Below, in pieces: positions 1 to 7,427 of a DNA stretch of 18,131 bases (the stretch's first letter is position 1; each line of letters starts with the position of its first letter). Source of the stretch: Marmoricola sp. (lineage in GTDB: Bacteria; Actinomycetota; Actinomycetes; Propionibacteriales; Nocardioidaceae); contig JASLCW010000113.1 of NCBI GenBank assembly GCA_030151765.1, positions 1 through 18,131 of the forward strand, written 5' to 3'. A program made the translations under genes and the position numbers. Under the pieces are notes generated by a model. The model saw nothing but the letters and a program-made list of their open reading frames with translations, ran no database searches and was not told the DNA's origin.

Positions 1-900
1 GGTGGCTCCGGCGGAATTGGCCAGGCCGATTCCGTGCAGGCCGTTGTCGTGACTGGTGGACCGGCGCACGGTCGCTCCCGAGGTGCCGTTGACGCGGATC
101 CCGGTCGACAGGGATCCGGAGACGCTGGCCCCGTCCACGACGGACCCGGTGCTGCCGCTGTCCACGAGGATGCCGTTGGAGGCGGAGCCGGTGGCGGTGT
201 CGCTGATGAAGGTCACATTCGGAGACGACGAGGTCCGGAAGCCGGCGAGGTTCTGGTTGACCGCGGTGAAGCCGTTGACCACGACGTAGGAGTGCCCGCT
301 GACATTGACGCCGTAGCTCTGCGCGCCGGCCTCGATGGTGTGGCCGACCGACGGATTCGAGCCGCCGACGTCGATGTAGAGCAGCTTCGCCGTGGAGTCG
401 TAGTACCACGAACCGCTGGTCGTCGAGGTCGCCGACGTGGCCTGGGTCAGGCGGGAGCCGTCGAGGAGGACCTGCCTCGGGGTCGACGGCGGTGCGTACG
501 ACGTGCTCCAGGCATTGGTGGAGGTGGCCGCCCAGGTCGCGTTGCTCAGGTTGGTGGTGCCGATCAGGGTGACGCCCTGGCCGTCCGCGGTCAGCGTGAC
601 CGGGTCGGTCGTCGTACCGGAACCGGCGATGTTGACCTGCTCGCGATAGCTGCCGGCCACGACGTGCACCGTGTCGCCGGGGTTGACCGCCTTCTTCACG
701 GCGGCGCCGATCGTGCAGGTCGGGGTGGTCTGGCTGGCCGCGCCGCTGTCGCTGCACGCGGGGTTGGTGTTGTCCGTCCAGTACGACGTGCCGGCTGCCT
801 GTGCGGGGACCGGTGCGACGACGAGGGAAGCCGAGACGACGGCGCCGACCACGGCCATGCGGACCGTGATGCGACGGGTGGTGGGGGTGAGGGCCTTCAT
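1..900 (-). CDS. Secreted right-handed parallel beta-helix repeat protein (partial, C-terminus beyond window)
   Basis: The minus strand is open for exactly 300 codons from an ATG at 900 to the window edge, so the C-terminus is missing. The start has a strong ribosome site (AGGAGA, 6 nt upstream). Residues 1-35 form a signal peptide: basic MKALTPTTRR, a hydrophobic core, then APVPAQA before the cut. The mature protein begins AGTSYWTDNTNPACSDSG, followed by CTIGAAVKKAVNPGDTVHVVAGSY, the pattern that opens many secreted pectate-lyase-like and DUF1565-type beta-helix proteins. Later residues show regular short strands (YVVVNGFTA, NVTFISDTA, NGILVDSGS, TGIRVNGTS, ATVRRSTSHDNGLHGIGL), the coil repeat of a parallel beta-helix. 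The substrate cannot be told, and polysaccharide binding or cleavage is an inference from the fold and the sugar genes upstream. It is the last visible gene of the minus-strand operon, only 19 bp after the RtcB-like gene. Confidence 0.85.
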   Translation of the reverse strand, partial: MKALTPTTRRITVRMAVVGAVVSASLVVAPVPAQAAGTSYWTDNTNPACSDSGAASQTTPTCTIGAAVKKAVNPGDTVHVVAGSYREQVNIAGSGTTTDPVTLTADGQGVTLIGTTNLSNATWAATSTNAWSTSYAPPSTPRQVLLDGSRLTQATSATSTTSGSWYYDSTAKLLYIDVGGSNPSVGHTIEAGAQSYGVNVSGHSYVVVNGFTAVNQNLAGFRTSSSPNVTFISDTATGSASNGILVDSGSTGSVVDGASVSGSLSTGIRVNGTSGATVRRSTSHDNGLHGIGLANSAGAT

Positions 901-919
901 CGTTTCTCCTAGCGGGCGA

Positions 920-2374
920 TCAGTGCAGGACCGCGACGGGACGCATGCGGGCGACGGGGGTCACCAGTCCGTTGCGGACGAGTACGTCGAGAGCGGCGTT
1001 GACGCCGTTGTCGTCGAAGTGCGAGGCGGTGGTGGGAGCACCGTCGTCGTAGCGGAAGCGCCGGGTCGAACGACCCAGTGGATCCGCGCCCGAGAGTCCG
1101 CGCTCGACCAGGTTCGAGACGACGGTGCCGGCGCCGTGGCAGGCGGAGTGCAGGCTGGACGCCGAACGCGGCCCGGCGACACCGAGATAGCTGGAGGTGC
1201 GGTGCGTGCCGGGAAGCAGTACCGCCTGGCCGGTCAGGGCGAAGGTCGTTCCAGGGGTCATCATCGAGGCCGGATAGGCGCGGCAGGCATTGTGCCGGTG
1301 AACCACGGCGCCCTCCCCGTTCACCGGCTCCTCGTAGATGCTGTTGTGCGGTGAGTCCACGACCAGGTGGCCGACGGAGCCGCCGAAGCACTCGGCCGCG
1401 ATGCGCCGTAGCGATGCATACGTCGACACCCGGAAGGCGAAGCCGTAGTTCATCGCCGCCGCGTTGACCAGCATCAGTCGCTGGCCCTCGCGGCTCCGCA
1501 GTTCCAGGGGCGTGCAGTCGTCGGTGAAGTAGAGGTTGAGACGCTCCCGCAGCTGCGCGAGCGAGCGTGCCGACCGGAGGTGGAACCACGGCTTCAGTAC
1601 GGCGTTCACGGCCTTGATCTGGCGCGGATAGTCCTTGCGCCTGAAGAAGAGCCGGCCGACCTCGCCGGCGAGGACACCGCCGCCACCGTGGTACTGGATC
1701 GTCAGCTGACCTTCGGAGACGCCCAGGAGCGAAGCGCGTTCGGGGTCGAGGATCTCCTCGACGCGTTGCAGCTCGACGAAGTGATTGGTCGGCCCGACCG
1801 TGCCGAAGCGGAAGCGCGCCAGCTGAACGGCCAGGCCGGGAAGCTCGTGACGCAGTTGGTCGATGCCGCCGTACTGCTCGAGGTCGAGCCGCCCGCCCTC
1901 CTCGATGCGCTCCAGATCCTCGGAAGGCGCGTCCCAGCGGTCGACGCCGAACTCGGCGCCCTGCTCGGCGGCCTTCCAGACCTCCTTGCGGGTCAGCTCG
2001 CGGGCACCCCGTGTGGGATAGGGATAGCGCTCGCGGACCGCGCGCATGAACTGCTCGATCGCGCGTTCGCCGGGTACGTCGGCATCGACCGCGATCAGGG
2101 CCATCCCGCAGTTCACCGACGATCCGGTGAGGTCGGGACGCACCGTGTCCCTGGTGGCGACCGCGACACTCGACGGCAGCTCCATCTTCGACTTGTGATG
2201 GAAGTCGGGAAGGACGACGGGTGGCGCCGCCAGGTTCGCGCCCCCGACCTGACGCCCGACCGCTGCGATTCCCGCCGCGTCCGCGGGGAGCAGGTCGTGG
2301 TCGTCGAACACCAGTGGGGGATAACCGGTGCGGTCGAGGACGCGAACGCTCGGGGTGGTGGGAACGGCACTCAT
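920..2374 (-). CDS. Divergent RtcB-like (RNA ligase RtcB family) protein
   Basis: 484 aa, starting at ATG 2374 behind an AGGGGGA ribosome site. The frame stays open further upstream, but that stretch is antisense-frame sequence of the dehydratase gene. RtcB-family landmarks appear in order: LPDFHHKSKMELPSSVAVAT (residues 55-74, like MPDVHxGxxxPIGxVxAT), SSVNCGM (85-91), GTVGPTNHFVEL (191-202), IQYHGGGG (226-233), SPHNSIYEEP (341-350), VVHRHNACRAYP (357-368), GQAVLLPGTHRTSSYLGVAG (382-401) and SACHGAGTVVSN (410-421). C89, H198, H229, H343 and H413 match the metal-binding Cys and His residues and the guanylylated His of RtcB. The metal-binding Asp of the D-I-N-C-G motif is Ser86 here, and the HSGSRG and HGAGRxMSR arginines are lost. 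RtcB normally joins 2',3'-cyclic phosphate and 5'-OH RNA ends using GTP and Mn2+. Whether this copy still does so is unknown. No archease or RNA repair gene is nearby. Confidence 0.8.
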   Translation of the reverse strand: MSAVPTTPSVRVLDRTGYPPLVFDDHDLLPADAAGIAAVGRQVGGANLAAPPVVLPDFHHKSKMELPSSVAVATRDTVRPDLTGSSVNCGMALIAVDADVPGERAIEQFMRAVRERYPYPTRGARELTRKEVWKAAEQGAEFGVDRWDAPSEDLERIEEGGRLDLEQYGGIDQLRHELPGLAVQLARFRFGTVGPTNHFVELQRVEEILDPERASLLGVSEGQLTIQYHGGGGVLAGEVGRLFFRRKDYPRQIKAVNAVLKPWFHLRSARSLAQLRERLNLYFTDDCTPLELRSREGQRLMLVNAAAMNYGFAFRVSTYASLRRIAAECFGGSVGHLVVDSPHNSIYEEPVNGEGAVVHRHNACRAYPASMMTPGTTFALTGQAVLLPGTHRTSSYLGVAGPRSASSLHSACHGAGTVVSNLVERGLSGADPLGRSTRRFRYDDGAPTTASHFDDNGVNAALDVLVRNGLVTPVARMRPVAVLH

Positions 2375-2427
2375 CGGTTTCCCCCTGTGGGTGCGTGGAT
2401 TTCGGACGGTGTGATCGGGGTCGTGGG

Positions 2428-3939
2428 TCAGTAGTCGTCGGGATAGATGGCCGCCATCGCCGGGACCATCTCCCGGTCGGGTGCGGGCGGCTCGTCGGGA
2501 GCCAGCCGTGCGGTCGGGGAGTACTCCGGCACGAGGGTGCGGAAGTGCTCGACGACCTCGTCGGGCCGGTTGTGTGCGGCGGCGTCGTACAGGTCGCGCA
2601 ACTGCCCGCGGAAACCGGGGCGGGGCAGTGCGACCGGAACCTGGGAGATGCGCGGGTGCTCGGTGGCCAGGGCGGTCTCGCCGGCCCCGAAGAGTTCCTC
2701 GTGCAGCTTCTCGCCGGGCCGGAGACCGGTGAAGCGCATCGGCTCCATGTGGGCGTTGACGAGGGTCGCGAAGTTCTGGACCAGGTCGACGATGCGCACC
2801 GGCTCGCCCATGTCGAGCACGAAGGTCCCGGAGCGCTCGGCCATCCGGGCGGCTTCGAGGACGAGGCCGACGGCCTCCTCGATCGTCATGAAGAAGCGGG
2901 TCACGTCGGGGTGGGTGACGGTGACACCGCAGCCGGAGGCGAGCTGTTCCCGGATCACGTGGAGGAGGGATCCCCGGGAGCCGAGCACATTGCCGAAGCG
3001 CACGCTGGCCAACGCCGTCGTGCCGGCATCGCAATAGCCGGCGAGCACCAGCTCGGCGAGACGCTTGGTGGCGCCGAGCACGGAGGCCGGGTTGGCGGCC
3101 TTGTCGGTGGAGATCAGGATGAATCGCTCGGCGTCGTACGCCAATGCCGCCTGGACGAGATTGTCGGTACCGCGCACATTCGACTTCACGCCCTCGCAGG
3201 GGTGACGCTCGAGCATCGGCAGGTGCTTGAGCGCTGCGGCATGGAAGACGACCTGGGGCCGGTGGTCGCGGAAGACCTGGCGGATCCGCTCCGCGTCGCG
3301 GATGTCGGCGACCACGACGGAGTCGGAGTCGAGCAGACCCTCGCCCCATATCTCCAGCTGGAGCCGGTGCAGGTTCGACTCGTCGTGGTCGAGCATCACC
3401 AGCGACTCGGGCCCGAAGCTGTTGACCTGGCGGCACAGTTCGCTGCCGATGGATCCGCCCGCGCCGGTGACCAGCACGCGTTTTCCGCTGAGTACGTCGC
3501 ACACCTGCCGGCTCACCACGTGCATCTCCGGCCGGCCGATGAGGCTGCCGATCTGGAGGCTGCGCATGTCGGTGCCGACGATGTCGCGCTGGATCGCGGT
3601 GAGGAAGGGCGGAAGGTGCCGGACACTCACGCCCAGGCCGGTGGCGCGGAGCGCGAGGTCCTCGATCCGCGCGTGGTCGAGGGAGGGGATCGCGATCACC
3701 ACGACGGCGACGCCGGTCCGGTCGATGACCTCCTCGAGGTCGGCGAGAGTGCCCAGCCACGGGCGGCGTGCGGGTGCCTTGGCCGCGAGGCTGATGTCGT
3801 CGTCGAGGAAGCCGATCGGGTCCAGGCCGAAGGACGGAACCCGGGCCAGGTCGCGGGCCAGGGCGCGGCCGGCGGAGCCGCCGCCGACGAGCAGGGTGGG
3901 CAGTCCTTCGTGGATGCGCTGGCGCGGAAGCTCGCTCAC
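2428..3939 (-). CDS. Soluble CapD/PglF-type NDP-sugar 4,6-dehydratase (polysaccharide biosynthesis protein)
   Basis: 503 aa, starting at GTG 3939. The GTG overlaps the TGA of the aminotransferase gene (GTGA), and AAGGAGA lies just upstream, so translation is coupled. Residues 13-120 form a first Rossmann-like domain (LLVGGGSAGRALARDL, with IGFLDDD). Residues 154-500 form the extended-SDR domain with TGAGGSIGSELCRQ (158-171), HAAALKHLPMLE (233-244) and STDKAANPASVLGATKR (277-293). In this family the last motif replaces the usual YxxxK with a Met/Asp/Lys-type site typical of PglF, WbpM and FlaA1. The family makes UDP-4-keto-6-deoxy sugars from UDP-HexNAc. Full-length PglF/WbpM proteins carry four N-terminal membrane helices. 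None is present here, so this is a cytosolic version. With the adjoining DegT aminotransferase it could make a 4-amino-4,6-dideoxy sugar for surface glycan or protein glycosylation. The exact sugar is not readable. Confidence 0.93.
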   Translation of the reverse strand: MSELPRQRIHEGLPTLLVGGGSAGRALARDLARVPSFGLDPIGFLDDDISLAAKAPARRPWLGTLADLEEVIDRTGVAVVVIAIPSLDHARIEDLALRATGLGVSVRHLPPFLTAIQRDIVGTDMRSLQIGSLIGRPEMHVVSRQVCDVLSGKRVLVTGAGGSIGSELCRQVNSFGPESLVMLDHDESNLHRLQLEIWGEGLLDSDSVVVADIRDAERIRQVFRDHRPQVVFHAAALKHLPMLERHPCEGVKSNVRGTDNLVQAALAYDAERFILISTDKAANPASVLGATKRLAELVLAGYCDAGTTALASVRFGNVLGSRGSLLHVIREQLASGCGVTVTHPDVTRFFMTIEEAVGLVLEAARMAERSGTFVLDMGEPVRIVDLVQNFATLVNAHMEPMRFTGLRPGEKLHEELFGAGETALATEHPRISQVPVALPRPGFRGQLRDLYDAAAHNRPDEVVEHFRTLVPEYSPTARLAPDEPPAPDREMVPAMAAIYPDDY

Positions 3940-5144
3940 TTCGTCTCCTTCTCCTCGCGGGCGGAGGCGACCGCGTCGACGAGGGCATCGCAGACGCGGT
4001 CGACCTCGTCGTCGGTCAGTCGTGGATAGATGGGCAGGGAAAGTTCGTGCTCGAAGAGTGCATCCGCTCCCGGCAGGCCTCCCGGCGGAATGCTGACGAT
4101 CCGGTGGAAATAGCTGAGCCGGTGGATCGGGATGAAGTGCACCGAGGTACCGATGTCCTGTGCGGCCAGCCGCCGGGCGACACCGTCACGGGTGGCGGCG
4201 ACGCCGTGGCCGACCCGGACCGGGTACAGGTGCCACGAATGCGCACCGACGGCCGGGTCGGGGCGATGCGGCAGATCGATCCCCGGGATCCCGGCGAGCT
4301 CGGCGTCGTACCGCGCCGCGATCTCGGTACGGCGCTCCTGCCAGCGACCCAGCTCACGGAGTTGACGGCGCCCGATCGCCGCCTGGATGTCGGTCAGGTT
4401 CGCCTTCAGCCCGGCCTCGGCGACGTCGTACCGGAAGCTGCCGCCGGGCAGGTATCGGCGCCAAGCGTCGGCGGTCATGCCGTGCAGCCGCGCACTGCGG
4501 AGCCATTCGGCGACCTCGGGATCGTCGGTCGTGATCATGCCGCCCTCCCCGATCGGGAGATTCTTCGTGGCATAGAAGCTGAAGCAGACGGTCGTACCGG
4601 CGCCGACTGCCCGCTGCTGCCAGCGGGTGCCCAGCGCATGGGCGGCATCGACGACCACGCGGTTGAGAGGCACACCGGCTGCGGCGGCCAGAGCGGGCAC
4701 GTCGCAGGGATCGCCGGCCCAGTGGAGCACGACCATCGCAGCCGGTGTGCAGGTGATGGCGGCGTGGCGGGTGGTGGTCTCGTCGGGCATCCCGGTGAGG
4801 GGATCGACGTCGACCAGGACCGGCCGCAGGCCCGCGTGGACGATCGCGTGCACCACGCCGCAGAAGGTGTTCGCGGTGGTCAGCACCGCGGCCCCCGACG
4901 GCAGGTGCAGGGCACGGAGGGACAGTTCGATCGCGGCGGTGCAGGAACTCACCGCCACGCCCTCGTCGGCGCCCACCGCGGCCGAGAACTCGTGCTCGAA
5001 GGCGAGTGTCTCCGGACCGGTCGTGGTCCATCCGGAGGTGAGAACGCGTTGCGCCGCTCGCTGCGCACTCTCGGTGATCCAGCAGTCCGCGAAGGGAATC
5101 CGGGCACTTGCACCGGACATCGGTCGCGTCAGCATTTCGGTCAT
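3936..5144 (-). CDS. DegT/DnrJ/EryC1 family PLP-dependent sugar aminotransferase
   Basis: 402 aa from ATG 5144 with AAGGGG upstream. Fold-type I features: SGWTTTGPETLAFEHEFSAAVG near residues 37-58, the PLP phosphate-binding SSCTAAIELSLRAL (66-79), the PLP-ring aspartate in VVVDAAHALGT (163-173) and the Schiff-base lysine K194 in FSFYATKNLPIGEGGM. The C-terminal part carries HSWHLYPVRV and SVHFIPIHRLSYF, typical of this family. These enzymes transfer an amino group from glutamate to a keto-sugar nucleotide. Relatives beside a CapD/PglF dehydratase (PglE- or PseC-like) make UDP-4-amino-4,6-dideoxy sugars, which I infer here. It is the first gene of the minus-strand operon, followed by the dehydratase through a GTGA overlap. 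A putative promoter lies about 40 bp upstream. Confidence 0.93.
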   Translation of the reverse strand: MTEMLTRPMSGASARIPFADCWITESAQRAAQRVLTSGWTTTGPETLAFEHEFSAAVGADEGVAVSSCTAAIELSLRALHLPSGAAVLTTANTFCGVVHAIVHAGLRPVLVDVDPLTGMPDETTTRHAAITCTPAAMVVLHWAGDPCDVPALAAAAGVPLNRVVVDAAHALGTRWQQRAVGAGTTVCFSFYATKNLPIGEGGMITTDDPEVAEWLRSARLHGMTADAWRRYLPGGSFRYDVAEAGLKANLTDIQAAIGRRQLRELGRWQERRTEIAARYDAELAGIPGIDLPHRPDPAVGAHSWHLYPVRVGHGVAATRDGVARRLAAQDIGTSVHFIPIHRLSYFHRIVSIPPGGLPGADALFEHELSLPIYPRLTDDEVDRVCDALVDAVASAREEKETK

Positions 5145-5185
5145 GGAATCCCCTTGGGTGGCCTGCCTCCCGAGCGGACTGCGTC

Positions 5186-5191
5186 ACGCTA
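5186..5191 (-). promoter_or_regulatory. Putative -10 element of the sugar/RtcB-like operon
   Basis: On the minus strand TAGCGT fits the actinobacterial TANNNT -10 pattern. It sits in the 12-mer CCTAGCGTGACG (minus strand 5193-5182), which recurs exactly at the -10 region of the RTX gene at 7466-7477. A start near 5179 would give a leader of about 35 nt before ATG 5144. A weak TTCGCG lies at 17-nt spacing for a -35. The rest of the 5145-5326 gap shows no gene and no convincing terminator for the response regulator ending at 5327. Confidence 0.45.
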
Positions 5192-5326
5192 GGTCGGGCC
5201 GAAGAGGCCGCGAAACCAACAGCGGGGTGAATGGCGCTACGACAAAGGGATGAGTTGGCGGGCGCCGTCCGGGCACTCTTCCCGCGGAGGGGTGATCGGC
5301 ACTACGCCAATGAGATGAGTGGCCGG

Positions 5327-6022
5327 TCAGGCCTGCGGCAGGTGGTGCTGCGCGGAATGGTCGTCGATCTCGCGGACGCCGTAGGAGCGCGCGGCCGCGA
5401 CCAGGGCCAGGGTGGAGTGCGTGTCCGAGACGCGCAGCAGCTTCTGCACATGGGTGCGCACGGTGTTGGGGGACATGTACAGGCGGGCGGCCGTCTCCTG
5501 ACGGGACATGCCGCTCACCAGGCAGCGGAGTACGGCGTACGCGCGCGGCGACAGCCCGTCGACGAAGGTGGGCGCCGCGGCCGATGCGCGCGAGTCCAGC
5601 AGCCGGCGGATCAGCCGGCCCGCGACCTGAGGTGACACATAGGTGTCCCCGCGATGGAGTGCCTCGGCCGCGTGCGCGACCTCGTCGAGCGGGCCGTTCT
5701 TGACCACCCACGCGCCCACGCCGGACTGCAGCGCCTCGGCGATCGTGGCGGGATCGGAGCCCCCGGAGAGGACGCCGACCGGCGGCCGGAAACTCGATCC
5801 GGCGATCCGGGGCAGCAGGTCGAGTCCGCTCTCCCCGGCGAGGTGGAGGTCGACGAAGACGACGTCCGGCCGCCGGTCGTGGATCAACCTGACGGCTTGG
5901 GTGACCGTCGTCGCGGCGACCGCATCTCCGACGAGTTCGAGTTCGACCAGTCGTTGGCAGAGTGCCTCGGCGAAGACGAGATGGTCATCGAGGAAGAGCA
6001 GGGACAGATCGGGGGAGAGCAT
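5327..6022 (-). CDS. LuxR/NarL-type response regulator (second of the pair)
   Basis: 231 aa from ATG 6022. The frame is open further upstream, but that part is antisense-frame sequence of the preceding regulator. Residues 6-125 are a receiver domain with acidic D12/D13 (FLDDH), phosphoacceptor D58 (VVFVDLH), S86 (VLSGGS) and K108 (VVKNG), so all key residues are kept. Residues 156-215 are a LuxR helix-turn-helix (LSPRAYAVLRCLVSGMSRQETAARLYMSPNTVRTHVQKLL). It likely acts as a cytosolic DNA-binding regulator phosphorylated by the kinase two genes upstream. Only 5 bases separate it from the stop of the previous gene and no good ribosome site is visible, which suggests translational coupling. Candidate DNA targets are the palindromes at 7406-7444. 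Confidence 0.9.
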   Translation of the reverse strand: MLSPDLSLLFLDDHLVFAEALCQRLVELELVGDAVAATTVTQAVRLIHDRRPDVVFVDLHLAGESGLDLLPRIAGSSFRPPVGVLSGGSDPATIAEALQSGVGAWVVKNGPLDEVAHAAEALHRGDTYVSPQVAGRLIRRLLDSRASAAAPTFVDGLSPRAYAVLRCLVSGMSRQETAARLYMSPNTVRTHVQKLLRVSDTHSTLALVAAARSYGVREIDDHSAQHHLPQA

Positions 6023-6027
6023 GGTCG

Positions 6028-6636
6028 TCAGGCCGATCGGACGATCCCCTCGGCGAGCGCGTGCCGGACGACCTCCACCCGGGTGTGCTCGCCGAGTTTC
6101 TGCAGCAGGTGCTGGACATGACTGCGCGCGGTTGCCGGACTGATCTGCAGGGCCTGCCCGATCTCCTTGGTGCTGGCACCGGTCGTCAACAGCGCGAGCA
6201 CCTGACGTTCGCGTTCCGTCAGGTGGTCCTGAGGGCCGGTCGGTGTTGCCGGCCGGTTCAGACCCACAGCTACCCGATGACCCGAGATCACGTCGCGCAG
6301 CGCACGGTCGAGCACATCGAGGCCGCTCGACTTCCCGGCGAGGGCGTCGACGACGCCGTCGTCGTACGACGTCCACGCGGCGGGGCAGGTGACTCCGGTG
6401 AGGAGCATGATCGCGGTGGCCGGACTTGCCTGTCTGATCTCGCCCGGTAGGTCCTCGCGCACCTGTCCGTCGAAGTGCAGGTCGATGATGCACACGTCGG
6501 GACGGCGGATGCCGGCCAGGCCGGCGACACGGTCCGGGTCCGTCGTGACGTCGACGATGTCGTGACCCTTGTGACGCAGGGCGGCGGCCAGGGCGTCGAC
6601 GAACATCGCCTCGTCGTCACACAGCAAGATCGTCAT
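6028..6636 (-). CDS. LuxR/NarL-type response regulator (first of the pair)
   Basis: 202 aa from ATG 6636, overlapping the end of the kinase gene by 20 bp. A longer in-frame start exists at 6723, but it adds 29 residues lacking receiver character and MTILLCDDE is the normal receiver beginning. The receiver keeps D7/D8, phosphoacceptor D52 (CIIDLHFDG), T80 (MLLTG) and K102 (LAGKSSG). Residues 138-198 are the LuxR DNA-binding domain (LTERERQVLALLTTGASTKEIGQALQISPATARSHVQHLLQKLG). The linker between the domains is short. Two NarL-like regulators in series after a single kinase is unusual. They may share phosphate from the kinase, form heterodimers, or bind different sites. Confidence 0.92.
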   Translation of the reverse strand: MTILLCDDEAMFVDALAAALRHKGHDIVDVTTDPDRVAGLAGIRRPDVCIIDLHFDGQVREDLPGEIRQASPATAIMLLTGVTCPAAWTSYDDGVVDALAGKSSGLDVLDRALRDVISGHRVAVGLNRPATPTGPQDHLTERERQVLALLTTGASTKEIGQALQISPATARSHVQHLLQKLGEHTRVEVVRHALAEGIVRSA

Positions 6637-7252
6637 GCGGATCCTCGCGTCGGCTCGGCAGCCGGAACTCGACGGTCGTGCCCGGACTGGGGCCGGTGCG
6701 GATGTGCAGGCTGCCGCCGGCATCGCGGGTCGCCTCGCTGACGATCTGCATGCCGAAACCGGTGACGGTGCCGATCCGCGCGAAGCCCGGACCGTCGTCG
6801 GTGATCGAGACGACGGACTGTCCGTCGCGGGTGCGCGCGTCGATGATCACCTCGCCTCCGGAACCCGCCGCCCGGATGGCGTTGTCGAGGACATTGAGGA
6901 TCGCGCGGCGCAGTTTCGTCGGGTCGCCGTACGCCGTCAGCGGGTGCACCAGCGTCGCGGTGATCCGCACGCGATGGGCGAGCCGCATGCGTTGCACACA
7001 GCCCTCCAGCATCTCGCTGAGGTCGATCGTCCAATGCCCCGAGGTCTCGCCGATCTCCACGGCGATCATGGCGTCGATGTCATCGAGCAACTGCCCGAGC
7101 GTTTTCAGCTGTACCTCGGTGGACACCTCGGGAGTGGCCGCCAACAGGCGACCGGTGGCGACCTGCTGGCGCAGGTCGTGGCAGAAGTGCAGCAGCCGGT
7201 TGGTCTCGGCTACTCCCTCGGGATCTCCTGCCTCGTGTTGGTGATGGTTCAT
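6617..7252 (-). CDS. Soluble histidine kinase without sensor domain (HDxRQ-type)
   Basis: 211 aa from the proposed ATG 7252. Near the N-terminus is an H-box, LLHFCHDLRQQVATGRLL, with candidate phospho-His H25. It is followed by a dimerisation helix pair and an HATPase_c domain: N-box LRRAILNVLDNAIRAA (114-129), G1 DDGPGF (152-157) and G2 GFGMQIV (165-171). There is no membrane segment, PAS or GAF domain, so the signal must come through a partner or an unseen binding site. The start is uncertain. An ATG at 7399 in the same frame would add 49 low-conservation-looking residues, but its GAGG lies too close to be a good ribosome site. It heads the operon kinase, regulator, regulator (minus strand) and diverges from the RTX gene. 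Confidence 0.85.
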   Translation of the reverse strand: MNHHQHEAGDPEGVAETNRLLHFCHDLRQQVATGRLLAATPEVSTEVQLKTLGQLLDDIDAMIAVEIGETSGHWTIDLSEMLEGCVQRMRLAHRVRITATLVHPLTAYGDPTKLRRAILNVLDNAIRAAGSGGEVIIDARTRDGQSVVSITDDGPGFARIGTVTGFGMQIVSEATRDAGGSLHIRTGPSPGTTVEFRLPSRREDPHDDLAV

Positions 7253-7405
7253 GCTCTGGCCCGCTTCTTGAGGCCCCCAGTGATCACGCTTGCCCCTGCA
7301 CCGCAAGCCCTCGGTGACCCCGATGCCACCCTCTTCAGTTACGGTCCGAGAAATTCCCCTCCGCCTCACATTCTGCGCGTGGGGATCGGATCGGTCCATA
7401 CCTCG

Positions 7406-7426
7406 TTCTCACGATTTCGCTGAGAA
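7406..7426. promoter_or_regulatory. Dyad operator candidate TTCTCA-N9-TGAGAA
   Basis: Perfect 6-bp inverted arms TTCTCA (7406-7411) and TGAGAA (7421-7426) flank a 9-nt spacer centred at 7416. The site lies between the divergent kinase operon and the RTX gene, about 64 bp before the putative RTX start point. Its centre is 20 bp, about two helical turns, from the centre of the stronger palindrome at 7428-7444. Both could bind dimers of the neighbouring LuxR-type regulators on one DNA face. The ligand assignment is inference. Confidence 0.45.
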
Positions 7427-7427
7427 T

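Noticed and set aside
2375..3988. Upstream extension of the RtcB-like frame to about 1022 codons
   Set aside because: The added part is Arg/Pro-rich sequence overlapping the dehydratase gene in another frame. ATG 2374 has a good ribosome site and matches the start of the recognisable domain.
2221..4029. Plus-strand 602-codon frame
   Set aside because: Antisense to the dehydratase. Composition is shadow-like and no motif is seen.
5230..5326. Terminator after the second response regulator
   Set aside because: GC-rich partial inverted repeats are present but there is no clean stem with a T-tract.
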